A stretch of DNA of 5,588 nucleotides from Planctomycetota bacterium (GTDB lineage: Bacteria; Planctomycetota; PLA2), in contig JAKLKT010000236.1 in NCBI GenBank assembly GCA_023150495.1, forward strand, positions 1 to 5,588, read 5' to 3'. This document shows, piece by piece, positions 1 to 5,268 of this stretch. Both the position numbers and the translations under genes were made by a program. Numbering within the stretch: position 1 is the first letter of the stretch; every line of letters starts with the position of its first letter. The notes beneath the pieces were generated by a model that ran no database searches, was not told where the DNA came from, and was given only the letters and a program-made list of their open reading frames with translations.

Positions 1-988
1 CGATCTTCAGGCGCAGCAGCAGGTAGACCGCCTGCTGGAGGACGATCCGGTAGACCGCGAGCCGCGCGACCGCGAGCGTGAGGAGGACCGCGACGCAGGC
101 GACGAGCGTCCACGCCGCGACGGTCCGCGGGAAGGGCGGGCCCGCGGCGGGCTCCCGGAGGACCGCGTCCACGAGCTCCTTCGAGCGGTCGAGGCCGAAG
201 CCCGCGACCAGCGCGAGGTAGAGGCAGAGGAGAGCGAACCCGGCGCGGATGCCGCGCGCGACCGCCGCGCCAAGGAGCACGAGCCCCGCGCCCAGCCGGT
301 AGAGGAGCACCCGGTGCGAGTGCGAGAAGCTGTAGCCGTAGACGCGCGTGATCGCGTCGAACGCGTCGGACCACTCGGTCGCGATCGTCGGCCACGCGAG
401 GACGCCGCCCGCGACGAGGCCGACGACGAGCACCACCGCCGTGAGGCAGAGGACGAGCGCCGCGGGCGCCGCGAGGACGAGCAGAACCTCCGAGACGCGC
501 CCGAGCGAGAACGCGAGCGCCGCGAGCCCGAGGAGGAGGATCGCGGCGAGCAGGAGGCCCGAGGGGGTGAGGAACGCCCAGAGGAAGTGGCGGCGCGCGA
601 ACGCGAGCGACTCCTTGACCTCGGCGCGCCGCTCGCAGGTGAGCTCGATCGCGGCCATCCGCGTGATCGCGAGGCCGAAGAAGGACCCCGCCGCGATCGC
701 GGCGAACCAGAGCGCCAAGAGGACGCCGGCCATGAGCCCCCACCGGCCGGCCGCGAACGCGGAGGAGAAGAACCCCCACGTGGCGGCCACCGGCCGCAGG
801 AAGCATGCCTCGAGCTCGCCCCCGAACGCCCCGGAGAGCGTCGCCCGGCCGGCCGCGACGACGACGAGGGCGAGCGGCACGAAGAGGAGGATGCCGTAGA
901 GCGCGAGGAAGATCTTCCGCTGGTCGCCCGCCGACCGCTGGATCTTCCGCAGGAGCTCGAGGACCTCGATCCGCTGGCCTTCCATCAT
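1..988 (-). CDS. Multi-pass integral membrane protein, 3' end outside window
   Basis: The frame stays open from an ATG at 988 to the window edge, giving 329 codons with no stop. A short charged, amphipathic N-terminus (residues 1-25) is followed by about six hydrophobic segments near residues 27-47, 84-107, 137-162, 168-198, 229-262 and 287-312, so it is an inner-membrane protein. Between the fourth and fifth segments lies a conserved-looking stretch at residues 205-231 containing WSDAFDAITRVYGYSFSH. I recall similar motifs in uncharacterised planctomycete or acidobacterial membrane proteins, but cannot name the family. No signal peptide or catalytic motif is visible. A second ATG follows immediately at 985. 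No Shine-Dalgarno sequence stands at normal spacing; the nearest GGAGG is 43 nt upstream inside a possible hairpin. It lies 94 nt downstream of yacG on the same strand and may be read from that transcript. That it is a coding membrane protein is near certain; its function is unknown. Confidence 0.88.
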   Translation of the reverse strand, partial: MMEGQRIEVLELLRKIQRSAGDQRKIFLALYGILLFVPLALVVVAAGRATLSGAFGGELEACFLRPVAATWGFFSSAFAAGRWGLMAGVLLALWFAAIAAGSFFGLAITRMAAIELTCERRAEVKESLAFARRHFLWAFLTPSGLLLAAILLLGLAALAFSLGRVSEVLLVLAAPAALVLCLTAVVLVVGLVAGGVLAWPTIATEWSDAFDAITRVYGYSFSHSHRVLLYRLGAGLVLLGAAVARGIRAGFALLCLYLALVAGFGLDRSKELVDAVLREPAAGPPFPRTVAAWTLVACVAVLLTLAVARLAVYRIVLQQAVYLLLRLKI

Positions 989-1042
989 GGGTGGATGCCC
1001 GCCCGGGCTGGCGCCGTCGCCCCCCGGCGGACCTCCGCAGGA

Positions 1043-1064
1043 GGGACCGCCGCGCCGCGGTCCC
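1043..1064 (-). terminator. Perfect GC-rich hairpin after yacG
   Basis: GGGACCGC and GCGGTCCC form a perfect 8-bp inverted repeat around a 6-nt loop, beginning 19 nt past the yacG stop codon. No U-tract follows on either strand, so a classical intrinsic terminator is not supported. It could be a weak or U-less terminator, an mRNA 3' end stabiliser, or an attenuator before the membrane-protein gene. A second small hairpin (CCTCC, 3-nt loop, GGAGG at 1032-1044) shares two bases with it, so the two compete. Confidence 0.35.
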
Positions 1065-1082
1065 GGGACGCGCGCGGGCCCT

Positions 1083-1265
1083 TCACTCGCCCGGCTCCTC
1101 GGGCACGGCGGCGGGCTCCCCGGGGACGACGTAGGCTCCCGAGAGCCACTTGTAGAGGTCCACGAGCCGGCACCGCTCGGAGCAGAAGGGGAAGTCCTTC
1201 GGGCGCCGCTCCTTGGCGGCTTCCACGGGCTTCCGGCAGGTCGGGCAGCGGACGGTCTCGGCCAC
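1083..1265 (-). CDS. yacG: YacG-family zinc protein (DNA gyrase inhibitor family)
   Basis: This 60-residue protein starts with GTG at 1265 and ends in TGA. It shows the YacG zinc ribbon: CPTC at residues 7-10, then PFCSERC, giving ligands C7, C10, C28 and C32 (CX2C and CX3C). The family signature VDLYKWLSGAYVVPG follows at residues 35-49. E. coli YacG is about 65 residues, so this copy is full length, and the acidic, proline-rich tail after residue 48 is typical. E. coli YacG binds GyrB and inhibits gyrase DNA binding; that role here is transferred by homology. In many proteobacteria yacG sits beside coaE; here it lies 46 nt after pta. No Shine-Dalgarno precedes the GTG, but a TAGACT hexamer ends 6 nt before it, so the gene may have its own promoter with a leaderless start. 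Confidence 0.93.
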   Translation of the reverse strand: MAETVRCPTCRKPVEAAKERRPKDFPFCSERCRLVDLYKWLSGAYVVPGEPAAVPEEPGE

Positions 1266-1271
1266 CCCAAG

Positions 1272-1277
1272 AGTCTA
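1272..1277 (-). promoter_or_regulatory. Candidate -10 element for leaderless yacG mRNA
   Basis: TAGACT (TANNNT form, close to TATAAT) ends 6 nt before the yacG GTG, in an otherwise GC-rich 46-nt gap after pta. At that spacing transcription would begin at or next to the start codon. No recognisable -35 box lies about 17 nt upstream. The call rests mainly on three neighbouring genes having the same motif at nearly the same offset. Confidence 0.35.
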
Positions 1278-1311
1278 CCGCGGGGCGCCTTTCCCTTCCC
1301 GGGGCCCATCC

Positions 1312-2229
1312 CTATCCGGCGCCGGCCTGGACGGCGGTGATGCAGGCCACGTCCACGATGTCTCTCGCCGTGCAGCCGCGCGAGAGGTCGTTGCCGGGCC
1401 GGTCGAGGCCCTGGAGGATCGGGCCCAGGGCGGTCGCGCCGCCGAGCCGCTGGCCGAGCTTGTACGCGATGTTGCCCGCGTCGAGGTCGGGGAAGACGAG
1501 CACGTTCGCGCGCCCGGCCACCGGGCTCCCCGGCGCCTTCCGCGCGGCGACCTCGGGCACGAGCGCGGCGTCGCCCTGCAGCTCGCCGTCCACGAGCAGG
1601 TCGGGCCGGCGCCCGCGCACGAGATCCGTCGCGCGGCGCACCTTGAGCACGTCCGCGTGCTCCGCCGACGCCTTCGTCGAGAACGAGAGCATCGCGACGC
1701 GCGGCTCCTCCTCGAGGAACGTGCGGGCGCTCTCCGCGCTCGCGATCGCGATGTCGCAGAGCTGCTCCGCGGTCGGGTTCGGGATCACGCCGCAGTCCGC
1801 GAAGATGTAGGCGCGCTCTCCCGGGTAGACCATGAGGAAGAAGCTCGAGACCGTGCCGACCCCGGGCGCGGGCCCGATGCCGAGGATCGCCGCGCGGGAG
1901 GTCTCCGCCGAGGTCGCGACCGCGCCGCCGACGAAGCCGTCCGCGTCCCCCGCGCGCACCATGAGCGCCGCGAAGACGAGCCGGTTCTCCGCCGCCGCGA
2001 GCGCCTGGTCGAGCGTCATCCCCTTGTGCTTCCGCCGGTGCCACAGGAGCTCGCCGTACTCCTCGCGCCGCCGGTCCACGAGGTCGTCGTCCACGAGCAC
2101 CGGCTCCGCGAGCCGCTCGCGCGCGAGGATCGACGCGGCCTCGATCACGCGCGGGTCGGTCCCCTCCGGCAGCACGATCCGCGCGCGGCGCGCCCGCGCC
2201 CGTTCGCGGATCCGCTCGAGGATCGTCAC
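1312..2229 (-). CDS. pta: Phosphate acetyltransferase-like protein (Pta family), shortened N-terminal region
   Basis: A 305-residue cytoplasmic enzyme of the phosphate acetyl/butyryltransferase family, which interconverts acetyl-CoA plus phosphate with acetyl-phosphate plus CoA. Recognisable motifs are IVLPEG (18-23), YIFADCGV (141-148), MLSFSTK (180-186), DGELQGDAALVPEVA (214-228), KAPGSPVAG (231-239), NVLVFPDLDAGNI (242-254), GPILQGL (269-275) and NDLSRGC (280-286). S283, R284 and D290 match the Ser/Arg/Asp catalytic set of Methanosarcina Pta, and R112 aligns with a CoA-site arginine. Two features are odd. The usual HST-A-D-T segment reads VATSAET (104-110). About 21 residues are missing between PVLVDDD (43-49) and REEYGELL (55-62) relative to B. 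subtilis Pta (323 residues). The GTG start overlaps the upstream stop (GTGA), and GAGG sits 7 nt before it, which fixes the start. No acetate kinase is present, so another short-chain acyl-CoA is possible as substrate. Confidence 0.88.
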   Translation of the reverse strand: MTILERIRERARARRARIVLPEGTDPRVIEAASILARERLAEPVLVDDDLVDRRREEYGELLWHRRKHKGMTLDQALAAAENRLVFAALMVRAGDADGFVGGAVATSAETSRAAILGIGPAPGVGTVSSFFLMVYPGERAYIFADCGVIPNPTAEQLCDIAIASAESARTFLEEEPRVAMLSFSTKASAEHADVLKVRRATDLVRGRRPDLLVDGELQGDAALVPEVAARKAPGSPVAGRANVLVFPDLDAGNIAYKLGQRLGGATALGPILQGLDRPGNDLSRGCTARDIVDVACITAVQAGAG

Positions 2230-3989
2230 AGGAGCGCCTCGTCCACCTCGACCTCCGCCGCGAGGAGGTACTGCGCGTAGGTCTTGCCCTGCGCGTCGAG
2301 GAGGAGCGAGAGCGTGCCCCCGCCGCCGAGGCTCTCGTGGAGGAGGAAGTTGAGCGCGAGGAGGTTCGGCACCTCGAACCGCTCGACCTCGCCCTTGCAG
2401 ATCTCCTCGAAGCGGATCTTCACGAACTCCGACGTGAGCTTGTTGAGCATCCACGCGTAGATCGCGCGCGAGCGGCCGATGACGCCGATGTTGGCGGTGT
2501 CGCCCTTGTCGCCCGAGCGCGCGAGGCAGATGCGCGAGAGCGGTACGCGCTGCCGGCGCTGGGTCAGCACGAGGGTGGGAGGGGGCTTCGGGGGCAGCGA
2601 GACCTTCACGCCCTTCCCGCGCGGCGGCGCGGCGACCTCCGCGATCTTCCCGGAGACCTCGACGCGCACGGGGACGCGCTCGCGCGAGATGAGCGCCGGC
2701 CAGTAGCCGACGACGTCCGACGCGCGCGGGCGGCCCTGGTCGGAGAGGTAGGTGATGCCGGGCACGGTCGAGAGCACCTTCGGGACGAGCTGCGGCGCGA
2801 AGCGGTCGGCGATCTTCCTCTCGTCGCGGTCGCGGACGGCGACCTGGAGGAGCACCTCGGACGGCTCCGCGGCGGTGAGCGGCGGGTGGCAGGAATCCCA
2901 GCCGACGATCTGCGTGATCGCGTCGTCGTACGCAGAGGGACCCCCCACCGAGCCCCAGAAGGCCGAGGCGACCGCGCGCGCCTTCGCGAGCGCGTCGGGC
3001 CCGGAGACCATGAGCCGGCCGAACGCGCGGTACCCCTGCGCGTAGCTGATCGAGACCTTGAGCTTCTCGGGGAGCGGCTCGCCGCGGATGCCCGATACGC
3101 GGACGCGGTTCTCGCCGTCGGGGGCGAGCTGGATCGAGTCGAACCGCGCGACGCAGTCGGGGGAGATGTAGGAGGGCGAGCCCATCTCGTAGACGAGCTG
3201 CTCGCTGATCGTGTGGAGGGAGACGAGGCCGCCGGTGCCCTTGTGCTTCGTGACGGTGAAGCTGCCGTCGGGGCTCGCCTCGACCATCGGGTATCCGATG
3301 TCCTTGAACGTCGGGACGAGCTTCCAGTCGGTGAAGTTGCCGCCCGTGCACTGCGTGCCGCACTCGATGATGTGGCCCGCGACCACGCCCGCGGCGAGCT
3401 TGTCCCAGTCGTCGAGCTTCCAGCCGAACTCGTGGATCATCGGCGCGAGCGTGACGCTCGTGTCGGTGACGCGGCCGGCGATCACGACGTTCGCGCCCAT
3501 CTCGAGCGCCTTCGCGACCGGCGCGGCGCCGAGGTAGACGTTCGCCGAGAGGACGTCCTTCCGGACCGTCGATAGCGGCGCGCCCGTCTCCATGTGCGCG
3601 AGCGGCTCGCCCTTCCCGAGGAGCGTGTCGAGATCGCCGAAGATGTCGTCGCCGAGGACGACGCCCACCTTGACCTTCTCCCGGACGCCGAGCTCCATGG
3701 CGAGCTTCTCGACAGCCGCGCGGCACGCGAGCGGGTTCACGCCGCCCGCGTTGCTGATGATCGTGATCCCGCGCTCGACGCACTGCGGGAGGACGTCCCT
3801 GAGCTGGACGAGGAAGTCGCGCGCGTAGCCTGCGGCCGGGTCCTTCTGCTTCTGCTTCTGCAGGATCGCCATCGTGACCTCGGCGAGGTAGTCCATGACG
3901 AGGTAGTCGATGGGTCCGCCCTCGACCTGCCGGCGGGCGGCGGTCGGGTCGTCGCCCCAGAACCCGCCGCAGTTCGCGATGACGATCAC
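2226..3989 (-). CDS. AtuA-family protein (DUF1446 plus C-terminal AtuA-like ferredoxin-fold domain)
   Basis: 587 residues from a GTG at 3989. The N-terminal DUF1446/AtuA domain (about 1-450) shows the family landmarks NCGGFWGDDP (6-15), IDYLVMDYLAEVTM (27-40), DPAAGYARDF (50-59), SNAGGVNP (79-86), GDDIFGD (113-119), NVVIAGRVTDTSVTLAP (167-183), ECGTQCTGGNFTDW (209-222) and KHKGTGGLVS (248-257). The C-terminal AtuA-like domain (about 483-580) carries LARSGDKGDTANIGVI (489-504), so both family domains are intact. The family is named from the Pseudomonas acyclic terpene (citronellol/geraniol) operon, but AtuA's reaction is unknown and the family is far wider than that pathway. No signal peptide or membrane segment is seen, so it is probably cytoplasmic. 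A longer start at 4064 would run through the intergenic hairpin and add non-family sequence; GTG 3989 matches the family N-terminus. Its last bases overlap pta, implying one mRNA and coupled translation. I withhold the symbol atuA because no other Atu genes are present. Confidence 0.92.
   Translation of the reverse strand: MIVIANCGGFWGDDPTAARRQVEGGPIDYLVMDYLAEVTMAILQKQKQKDPAAGYARDFLVQLRDVLPQCVERGITIISNAGGVNPLACRAAVEKLAMELGVREKVKVGVVLGDDIFGDLDTLLGKGEPLAHMETGAPLSTVRKDVLSANVYLGAAPVAKALEMGANVVIAGRVTDTSVTLAPMIHEFGWKLDDWDKLAAGVVAGHIIECGTQCTGGNFTDWKLVPTFKDIGYPMVEASPDGSFTVTKHKGTGGLVSLHTISEQLVYEMGSPSYISPDCVARFDSIQLAPDGENRVRVSGIRGEPLPEKLKVSISYAQGYRAFGRLMVSGPDALAKARAVASAFWGSVGGPSAYDDAITQIVGWDSCHPPLTAAEPSEVLLQVAVRDRDERKIADRFAPQLVPKVLSTVPGITYLSDQGRPRASDVVGYWPALISRERVPVRVEVSGKIAEVAAPPRGKGVKVSLPPKPPPTLVLTQRRQRVPLSRICLARSGDKGDTANIGVIGRSRAIYAWMLNKLTSEFVKIRFEEICKGEVERFEVPNLLALNFLLHESLGGGGTLSLLLDAQGKTYAQYLLAAEVEVDEALL
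2237..2240 (-). promoter_or_regulatory. Ribosome-binding site of pta
   Basis: GAGG on the minus strand ends 7 nt before the GTG start of pta, inside the last codons of the AtuA-like gene. This is normal Shine-Dalgarno spacing and supports reinitiation at the GTGA overlap. It contrasts with the poor or absent Shine-Dalgarno sequences at the other starts in the window. Confidence 0.5.
3843..3860 (-). repeat. Hexamer repeat (three perfect copies) inside the AtuA-like gene
   Basis: CTTCTG occurs three times in tandem on the plus strand, read as CAGAAG on the coding strand, and encodes the QKQKQK run at residues 44-49. Unit gain or loss would keep the frame. The run falls between the conserved blocks DYLAEVTM and DPAAGYARDF, where the family is normally polar, so it is probably tolerated sequence. 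Confidence 0.8.
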
Positions 3990-3996
3990 GGCCCAT

Positions 3997-4002
3997 ACCT
4001 TA
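3997..4002 (-). promoter_or_regulatory. Candidate -10 element for leaderless AtuA-like/pta mRNA
   Basis: TAAGGT ends 7 nt before the GTG at 3989, in TANNNT form. The AAGG inside it could instead be a weak Shine-Dalgarno at about 8 nt spacing, so the two readings compete. The motif lies downstream of the 4044-4064 hairpin, as expected if an argE transcript ends and a new one begins here. No clear -35 box is visible. Confidence 0.35.
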
Positions 4003-4043
4003 CGACAGAGGGCCAATCGCCCGGGCGCGCCGCGCGGCCGCAG

Positions 4044-4064
4044 GTGCGGACCGCGAGTCCGCAC
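4044..4064 (-). terminator. Perfect hairpin between argE-like and AtuA-like genes
   Basis: GTGCGGAC and GTCCGCAC form a perfect 8-bp stem around a 5-nt loop, starting 22 nt after the argE-like stop codon and ahead of the candidate AtuA-like promoter. There is no U-tract, so it would be a non-canonical terminator or a processing/stability hairpin; a dyad operator is also possible. A weaker 6-bp repeat, GCAACC (4074-4079) with GGTTGC (4095-4100), straddles the argE-like stop codon. Confidence 0.4.
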
Positions 4065-4086
4065 TCCGTCGACGCAACCCGTTTCC

Positions 4087-5208
4087 CTACAACAGGTTGC
4101 AGCGGCGGAGGGCGGTACCGAGTACCGTGCGGGCGGTGGCGAGGTCGGAGCGGGTCAGGAACTCGTTCGGCTTGTGCGCGACCGAGATGCTCCCGGGGCC
4201 GAAGACCGCGCATTCGATGCCCGCCCTCGCGAGCCAGCCGCCGTCCGTCGCGAAGGACACCGCCGCGTCGCCCCGCTGCCCGGCGGCCGCGCAGAGCGCC
4301 CCGTGGAGCGGCGATCCCCTTTCGAGCAGCAGCGGCGGGCTCTCGCCCGGCACCTCGAGATCCCACGGCGCGTCGCCGGCGGCGTTTCCGACCGCCTCGC
4401 GCACCTGCGCCACGACGTCCGCCCCCTCCATCCCAGGCAGCGGCCTGACGCCCACGTCGATCACGCACCGGTCGGGCACCACGTTCGTCGCCACGCCGCC
4501 GCGGATCATGCCGACGTTGAGCGTCACGTAGGGCACCTCCGGGAAGTGCGCCGCGTTGGGCCCGCCCGCGAGCTCCAGCCGGTGCCGGAGCCCGCGGAGC
4601 GACGCGAGCACGCGCGCGGCCGCGTCGATCGCGTTCTTCCCGAGATGCGGCAGCGCCGAGTGCGCGGAGACGCCGTGCATCGTGACCCGCACGCTCGTGT
4701 GCCCCTTGTGCATGCGCACCACGCGGAGCTCCGTCGGCTCGCCGATGATCGCGCGCCGCGGCAGCGTCGCCGCGAGCGGCGACCGCTCGACGAGGTCGCG
4801 CGCGCCCGCGGTGCCCACCTCCTCGTCGTAGGTGAAGAGGAGGACGAGCGGCCCCCGGAGCCCCCTCGATTCCGCCTTCGCGAGGTTCGTCGCGACCGCG
4901 AGGAACCCCTTCATGTCGCACGCGCCCCGCGCGAAGAGGCGGCCGTCCTCCTCGCGCAGCCGGAACGGGTCGCTCCTCCAGCCCTCCTCCTCCGCCGGGA
5001 CCACGTCCATGTGGCCGCAGAGCACGAGCCCCTCCCCCTCGTCCGGCCCGAACCGGAGGACGAGGTTCGCCTTCCTCCCGTCGGGCGACGGGACGCGCTC
5101 GGCGCGCGCGCCCGCGTACTCGCACAGGAAGTCGACGAGCGCCATGTTCGACCGGTGGCTCACCGTGTCGAACGCGACGAGGCGGGAGAGCAGATCGACG
5201 TCGTCCAC
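4087..5208 (-). CDS. argE: Acetylornithine deacetylase-like M20 metallohydrolase (ArgE type)
   Basis: 373 residues, close to the E. coli ArgE length (383). ArgE removes the acetyl group from N-acetylornithine in arginine synthesis, using a two-metal site in the cytoplasm. The M20 ligands and catalytic residues are present in order: H66 and D68 in CGHMDVVP, D98 in RGACDMKG, the general base E129 and ligand E130 in YDEEVGT, E157 in GEPTEL, and H345 in VAHKPNEF. The lid/dimer domain is about residues 165-280, with H183 in GVSAHSA. The C-terminal GPGSISVAHKPNEF is more ArgE-like than DapE- or CPG2-like, which favours ArgE; another N-acyl amino acid deacylase is the alternative. The start is GTG at 5208. 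A G-rich run stands only 2 nt upstream, too close for a good Shine-Dalgarno, and TACCCT ends 8 nt upstream. It diverges from the peptidase gene across a 60-nt gap. No other arginine gene is in view. Confidence 0.85.
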   Translation of the reverse strand: MDDVDLLSRLVAFDTVSHRSNMALVDFLCEYAGARAERVPSPDGRKANLVLRFGPDEGEGLVLCGHMDVVPAEEEGWRSDPFRLREEDGRLFARGACDMKGFLAVATNLAKAESRGLRGPLVLLFTYDEEVGTAGARDLVERSPLAATLPRRAIIGEPTELRVVRMHKGHTSVRVTMHGVSAHSALPHLGKNAIDAAARVLASLRGLRHRLELAGGPNAAHFPEVPYVTLNVGMIRGGVATNVVPDRCVIDVGVRPLPGMEGADVVAQVREAVGNAAGDAPWDLEVPGESPPLLLERGSPLHGALCAAAGQRGDAAVSFATDGGWLARAGIECAVFGPGSISVAHKPNEFLTRSDLATARTVLGTALRRCNLL

Positions 5209-5216
5209 GGCCCCCT

Positions 5217-5222
5217 AGGGTA
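5217..5222 (-). promoter_or_regulatory. Candidate -10 element for leaderless argE-like mRNA
   Basis: TACCCT ends 8 nt before the GTG at 5208. It is a poor match to TATAAT beyond the TANNNT frame and has no -35 partner. It deserves listing because the divergent gene 60 nt away has TAGAAT at the identical 8-nt offset. Confidence 0.28.
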
Positions 5223-5254
5223 AGACGTCCCGCCCGGCCGCGTGCACCCGGAAG

Positions 5255-5260
5255 TAGAAT
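5255..5260 (+). promoter_or_regulatory. Candidate -10 element for leaderless peptidase mRNA
   Basis: TAGAAT matches TATAAT at five of six bases and ends 8 nt before the ATG at 5269, so transcription would start at or within a few bases of that codon. This is the best -10 match of the four TANNNT sites. No TTGACA-like box lies 16-18 nt upstream. If it is the promoter, the alternative GTG start at 5242 would fall outside the transcript. Confidence 0.42.
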
Positions 5261-5268
5261 CCCGCGCC

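Noticed and set aside
314..1810. Long plus-strand open frame (498 codons) and similar long plus-strand frames, such as 1213-2280, 2337-3575 and 3910-5223
   Set aside because: Their translations are low-complexity runs of Arg, Ala, Glu and Asp, and they cross clear gene boundaries on the other strand. They are a by-product of GC-rich third positions in the real minus-strand genes.
2226..3989. Calling the AtuA-like gene part of a terpene-degradation operon
   Set aside because: No geranyl-CoA carboxylase subunits or other Atu genes are present, and DUF1446 proteins occur in many unrelated settings, so only the family name is justified.
1312..3996. A single 894-codon minus-strand frame that would fuse an N-terminal Arg-rich region to Pta
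   Set aside because: Only its last 305 residues (from 2229) are real Pta. The earlier part is an out-of-frame reading of the AtuA-like gene, which has strong family motifs in its own frame. The Pta GTG with its GAGG site fits better than a fusion.
3990..4064. Extended start of the AtuA-like gene at 4064
   Set aside because: The added 25 residues are Arg/Pro-rich and unlike the family N-terminus, and the start would lie within the intergenic hairpin. GTG 3989 is better placed.
3986..5125. Minus-strand frame of 379 codons overlapping argE
   Set aside because: It is an out-of-frame Arg/Gly/Ala-rich translation of the argE-like gene. The argE frame contains every M20 metal ligand in order.
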